This document shows, piece after piece, positions 62,028 to 64,000 of a DNA stretch of 64,000 bases; position 1 is the stretch's first letter; each line of letters starts with the position of its first letter. The notes under the pieces were generated by a model. The model saw only the letters and a program-made list of their open reading frames with translations. It did not search any database and was not told the origin of the DNA. The DNA is from Streptomyces aurantiacus (lineage in GTDB: Bacteria; Actinomycetota; Actinomycetes; Streptomycetales; Streptomycetaceae). The DNA is taken from positions 1,922,001 through 1,986,000 of the forward strand of contig NZ_CP114283.1 of NCBI RefSeq assembly GCF_027107535.1, given 5' to 3'. The translations under genes were made by a program, and so were the position numbers.

Positions 62028-63571
62028 GCGTGCAGTCCCGTCATGTGTTCCTCTTCCCGTGCGAGCACGAGTACGAAGGTGGCCCCGCCGCCCTCGGTCT
62101 GCCGCAGCAGTACCCGGCCGCCGCGGTGCCCCTGCGCGATCGCCCGCACGATCGACAGGCCGAGGCCCGCGCCGCTGCCCCGGGTACCGCGCCGGGCGGT
62201 GCCGCGGCGGAAGCGTTCGAAGATGACCTCGGCGTCCTGCGGCTGCACACCGGGGCCCGAGTCGGACACGTACAGCTCCACGCGTCCGTCCAGGACGTGC
62301 GAGCCGATGCGGATCGACTGGCCGGGGACGGTGTGCTGCACGGCGTTCTGCGCGAGCTGCACCATGGCCTGGGTGACGCGCTGAGGGTCCAGCCGGGCCT
62401 CGCCCTCGGCGACCTCGGCCAGCTCCCAGTGCCGGTCGCCGAGGGTGCGGGCCTTGACGAAGACGTCGGCGGTGAGTTCGGCGAGCTGGACCGGCTCGGG
62501 GGTGACGAAGTCGGGCCGTTCGGTCCGGGCGAGCAGCAGCAGGTCCTCGACGATGCGGCTCATCCGGTCCAGCTCGTCGGTGACCAGGCGGACCGTCTCC
62601 TCCCGCTCGGCCGGATCGTCACCCATCAGCTCCAGGTGGCCGCGCACGATGGTGATCGGGGTGCGCAGTTCGTGGCCCGCGTCGTCGACGAACTCCCGCT
62701 GGGCGGCGAAGGCGCGCTCCAGCCGGTCCAGCATCGCGTTGAACGTCTCGGCCAGCGCGGCGATGTCGTCGTGGCCACGGACCGGGATGCGCCGCGTGAG
62801 GTCCTGCTCCGTGAGCTGCGCGGCGGTGGTGCGCACCAGCCGTACGGGCTTGAGGATGCGGCCGGCCACCACCCAGGCGATCCCCGTCGTCAGCAGCAGC
62901 GCCACACCGCAGATGGCCAGCAGGATGCGGAACACCTCGTTCGCGCGGGCCTGTTCGCGCCCCGGGTGGAAGGCGACGACGAACGCCGCCTCCGGCTCGC
63001 CGCCCGGACGGGCGATGGCGACCTTGGCCCACCGGACGTCCCCGGCGGCGCGGTGCAGCGTACCGGTGGACGCGGTCGACGCGAAGATCTGCCGACGGGC
63101 CGCCGCATCCCGGTGCAGAGGCAGTTCCACGGGGATCTCGCGGTCCTGGACGAGCTTCGCCGGGGCGGCGCCCGAGGGGCCGGCGAGGAGCCCCATCAGC
63201 TCCTCGTCGGGGTCGGCGTACTGCCGCTCCAGGAAGACGCGCAGCAGCCGTCCGGGATCGCTGAAGGGCCGGCCGGTCGTGGGATCCACCCCGCGCTCCT
63301 CGAAGTGCGCGAACTCGCCGGTCTCCTGGGCGAGCAGGCCGCTGACGCGGGAGTCGACGTCCCGCAGGAGGATCGAGCGGGTGGTCGTGGCCACGGCGGC
63401 GAAGGCCACGGCCATCACGAGCAGCAGCCAGAGCAGGATGCGGACCCGGGCCGAGACCCGCCGACGCACGGACACGGAGCCGGGCAAGGATGCGGGAGCG
63501 GACCCGGGCATGGGTGCGGGAACGGGCTCAGCCGTCGTCTCCCGGGCCGTCGTCGTCATCGTCGTCATCAC
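62024..63571 (-). CDS. HAMP-domain sensor histidine kinase
   Basis: The 515-residue membrane kinase has two transmembrane segments (about 42-62 and 220-240), an extracellular sensor of about 150 residues, HAMP, the H-box in REFVDDAGHELRTPITIVRGH, N-box QLAQNAVQHTVPG and G-boxes SDSGPGV and GSGAGLGLSIV. It signals to the response regulator that overlaps its stop. ATG at 63571 is followed by several in-frame ATGs, so the exact start is uncertain. Its first 44 bases overlap the small secreted gene upstream. Confidence 0.9.
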   Translation of the reverse strand: MMTTMTTTARETTAEPVPAPMPGSAPASLPGSVSVRRRVSARVRILLWLLLVMAVAFAAVATTTRSILLRDVDSRVSGLLAQETGEFAHFEERGVDPTTGRPFSDPGRLLRVFLERQYADPDEELMGLLAGPSGAAPAKLVQDREIPVELPLHRDAAARRQIFASTASTGTLHRAAGDVRWAKVAIARPGGEPEAAFVVAFHPGREQARANEVFRILLAICGVALLLTTGIAWVVAGRILKPVRLVRTTAAQLTEQDLTRRIPVRGHDDIAALAETFNAMLDRLERAFAAQREFVDDAGHELRTPITIVRGHLELMGDDPAEREETVRLVTDELDRMSRIVEDLLLLARTERPDFVTPEPVQLAELTADVFVKARTLGDRHWELAEVAEGEARLDPQRVTQAMVQLAQNAVQHTVPGQSIRIGSHVLDGRVELYVSDSGPGVQPQDAEVIFERFRRGTARRGTRGSGAGLGLSIVRAIAQGHRGGRVLLRQTEGGGATFVLVLAREEEHMTGLHA

Positions 63572-63794
63572 TCACCGGAGGCCGTGACACGACCTCGTCA
63601 CTCGGGGTCGGAGTCGGGGTCGGGGTGGGTTTCGCGGAGGTGGGCGCCGCCGAGGGCGAACCGCTCTCCAGCTCGACTCTGGGCGGCACCTTCGGGGACT
63701 CCGGACTGTCGGTCAGGGCGTAACTGGTGGCGGCGATCCCCAGCGGGATCACCACGACGGCGGCGAGGGCCGCCATACGGTGGGAGAAGACCAT
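63528..63794 (-). CDS. Small secreted hydrophilic Asp-rich protein
   Basis: The 88-residue protein has a signal peptide (AALAAVVVIPLGIAATSYALTD), a Pro/Thr-repeat linker (PTPTPTPTPSD) and an acidic tail of seven consecutive Asp residues. Such tails bind calcium or other cations. It lies upstream of and overlaps the kinase start, so the three genes form an operon. No ribosome-binding site is visible before the ATG at 63794. Confidence 0.7.
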   Translation of the reverse strand: MVFSHRMAALAAVVVIPLGIAATSYALTDSPESPKVPPRVELESGSPSAAPTSAKPTPTPTPTPSDEVVSRPPVSDDDDDDDGPGDDG

Positions 63795-63938
63795 GGGCCG
63801 ATGGTGCGGGGCCCGGGGGTGCGCCCGGATGAGCGCCGGATGAAGAACTCTTCATCCTGGGATGCGGGGGCCGGTGGGCCCGAGGGCTCGACGCGGCGGC
63901 CACCCCGCCACGGGCGCTCCTCGGCTCCGCCGGTGAGC

Positions 63939-64000
63939 GGCCCCCCCCGGGGGGCGCGGGAAACCGTGCGGTCGGTCACCACCGACCCGCAGCCGGCACC
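63939..64000. repeat. Palindromic intergenic element, copy 11 (truncated by the window edge)
   Basis: CCCCCCCCGGGGGGCGCGGGAAACCGTGCGGTCGGTCACC and ACCCGCAGCC match the right half and tail of the other copies. It lies beyond the small secreted gene at the right window end. Confidence 0.6.

Noticed and set aside
1..64000. Phage, insertion sequence, biosynthetic cluster or defence island
   Set aside because: No integrase, transposase, terminase, large synthase, restriction or toxin-antitoxin gene was found; gene content is housekeeping.

Overview
The window is about 73% G+C by eye, with codon third positions almost always G or C, GTG starts in nearly half of the genes, leaderless-looking starts and actinobacterial gene families throughout. 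It is a chromosomal core segment of a Streptomyces or close relative. Gene order (lipB, aceE-GntR-sucB-lpdA, pepA, cobS, cobT, cobU, pspA, nadA, erpA, ctaCDF, ctaE-qcrCAB, trpD) matches the conserved central part of Streptomyces chromosomes. I see no insertion sequence, prophage, CRISPR array, tRNA or rRNA.

Layout. 1-12.3 kb: lipB (octanoyltransferase), a TPR-type DNA-binding regulator, an amine-oxidase-like flavoprotein, a TIGR01777 epimerase, a GNAT acetyltransferase, a TetR regulator, a MarP-like membrane protease, a peptidoglycan-recognition amidase, a His-rich small protein, an acidic hypothetical protein, an SDR oxidoreductase and a WYL regulator. 12.4-19.7 kb: the 2-oxoacid dehydrogenase block (aceE E1, a GntR/FCD regulator, a two-lipoyl-domain E2, lpdA E3). 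LipB supplies octanoyl groups for lipoylation of this E2. 20-30 kb: pepA, then the late cobalamin genes cobS, cobT and cobU, interrupted by three membrane-protein genes and a methyltransferase. 30-38.8 kb: a small conserved protein, a methyltransferase translationally coupled to a DUF3043 protein, pspA-pspAA, a NarL-type two-component pair and an RND exporter. 38.9-45.6 kb: nadA (quinolinate synthase, 4Fe-4S), an ErpA/HesB Fe-S carrier, a secreted Gly/Pro-rich protein, a PfkB-type kinase and a cysteine desulfurase fused to TusA. 46-55.6 kb: the respiratory block ctaC-ctaD-ctaF and ctaE-qcrC-qcrA-qcrB (aa3 oxidase and bc1 complex), with an L,D-transpeptidase and a receiver-domain protein in between. 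55.6-64 kb: trpD, a SAM-IV-type riboswitch with a six-codon leader ORF and a SufS-like cysteine desulfurase, glycerate kinase, an SLC13-type permease, and an OmpR/EnvZ-type two-component pair with a small Asp-rich secreted protein.

Themes. Lipoate and 2-oxoacid oxidation feed the cytochrome chain; Fe-S assembly (two cysteine desulfurases, ErpA) serves NadA, the Rieske protein and others; the cob genes complete cobalamin. The most unusual signals are regulatory DNA and RNA rather than new gene cassettes: a 21-bp perfect palindrome containing the ctaE start codon, a GATCGATC palindrome shared by aceE and lpdA, nested inverted repeats over the nadA promoter, hairpins in the ctaC leader, the SAM-IV riboswitch with an MSKRMR mini-ORF, and at least eleven copies of one palindromic intergenic element at gene ends.
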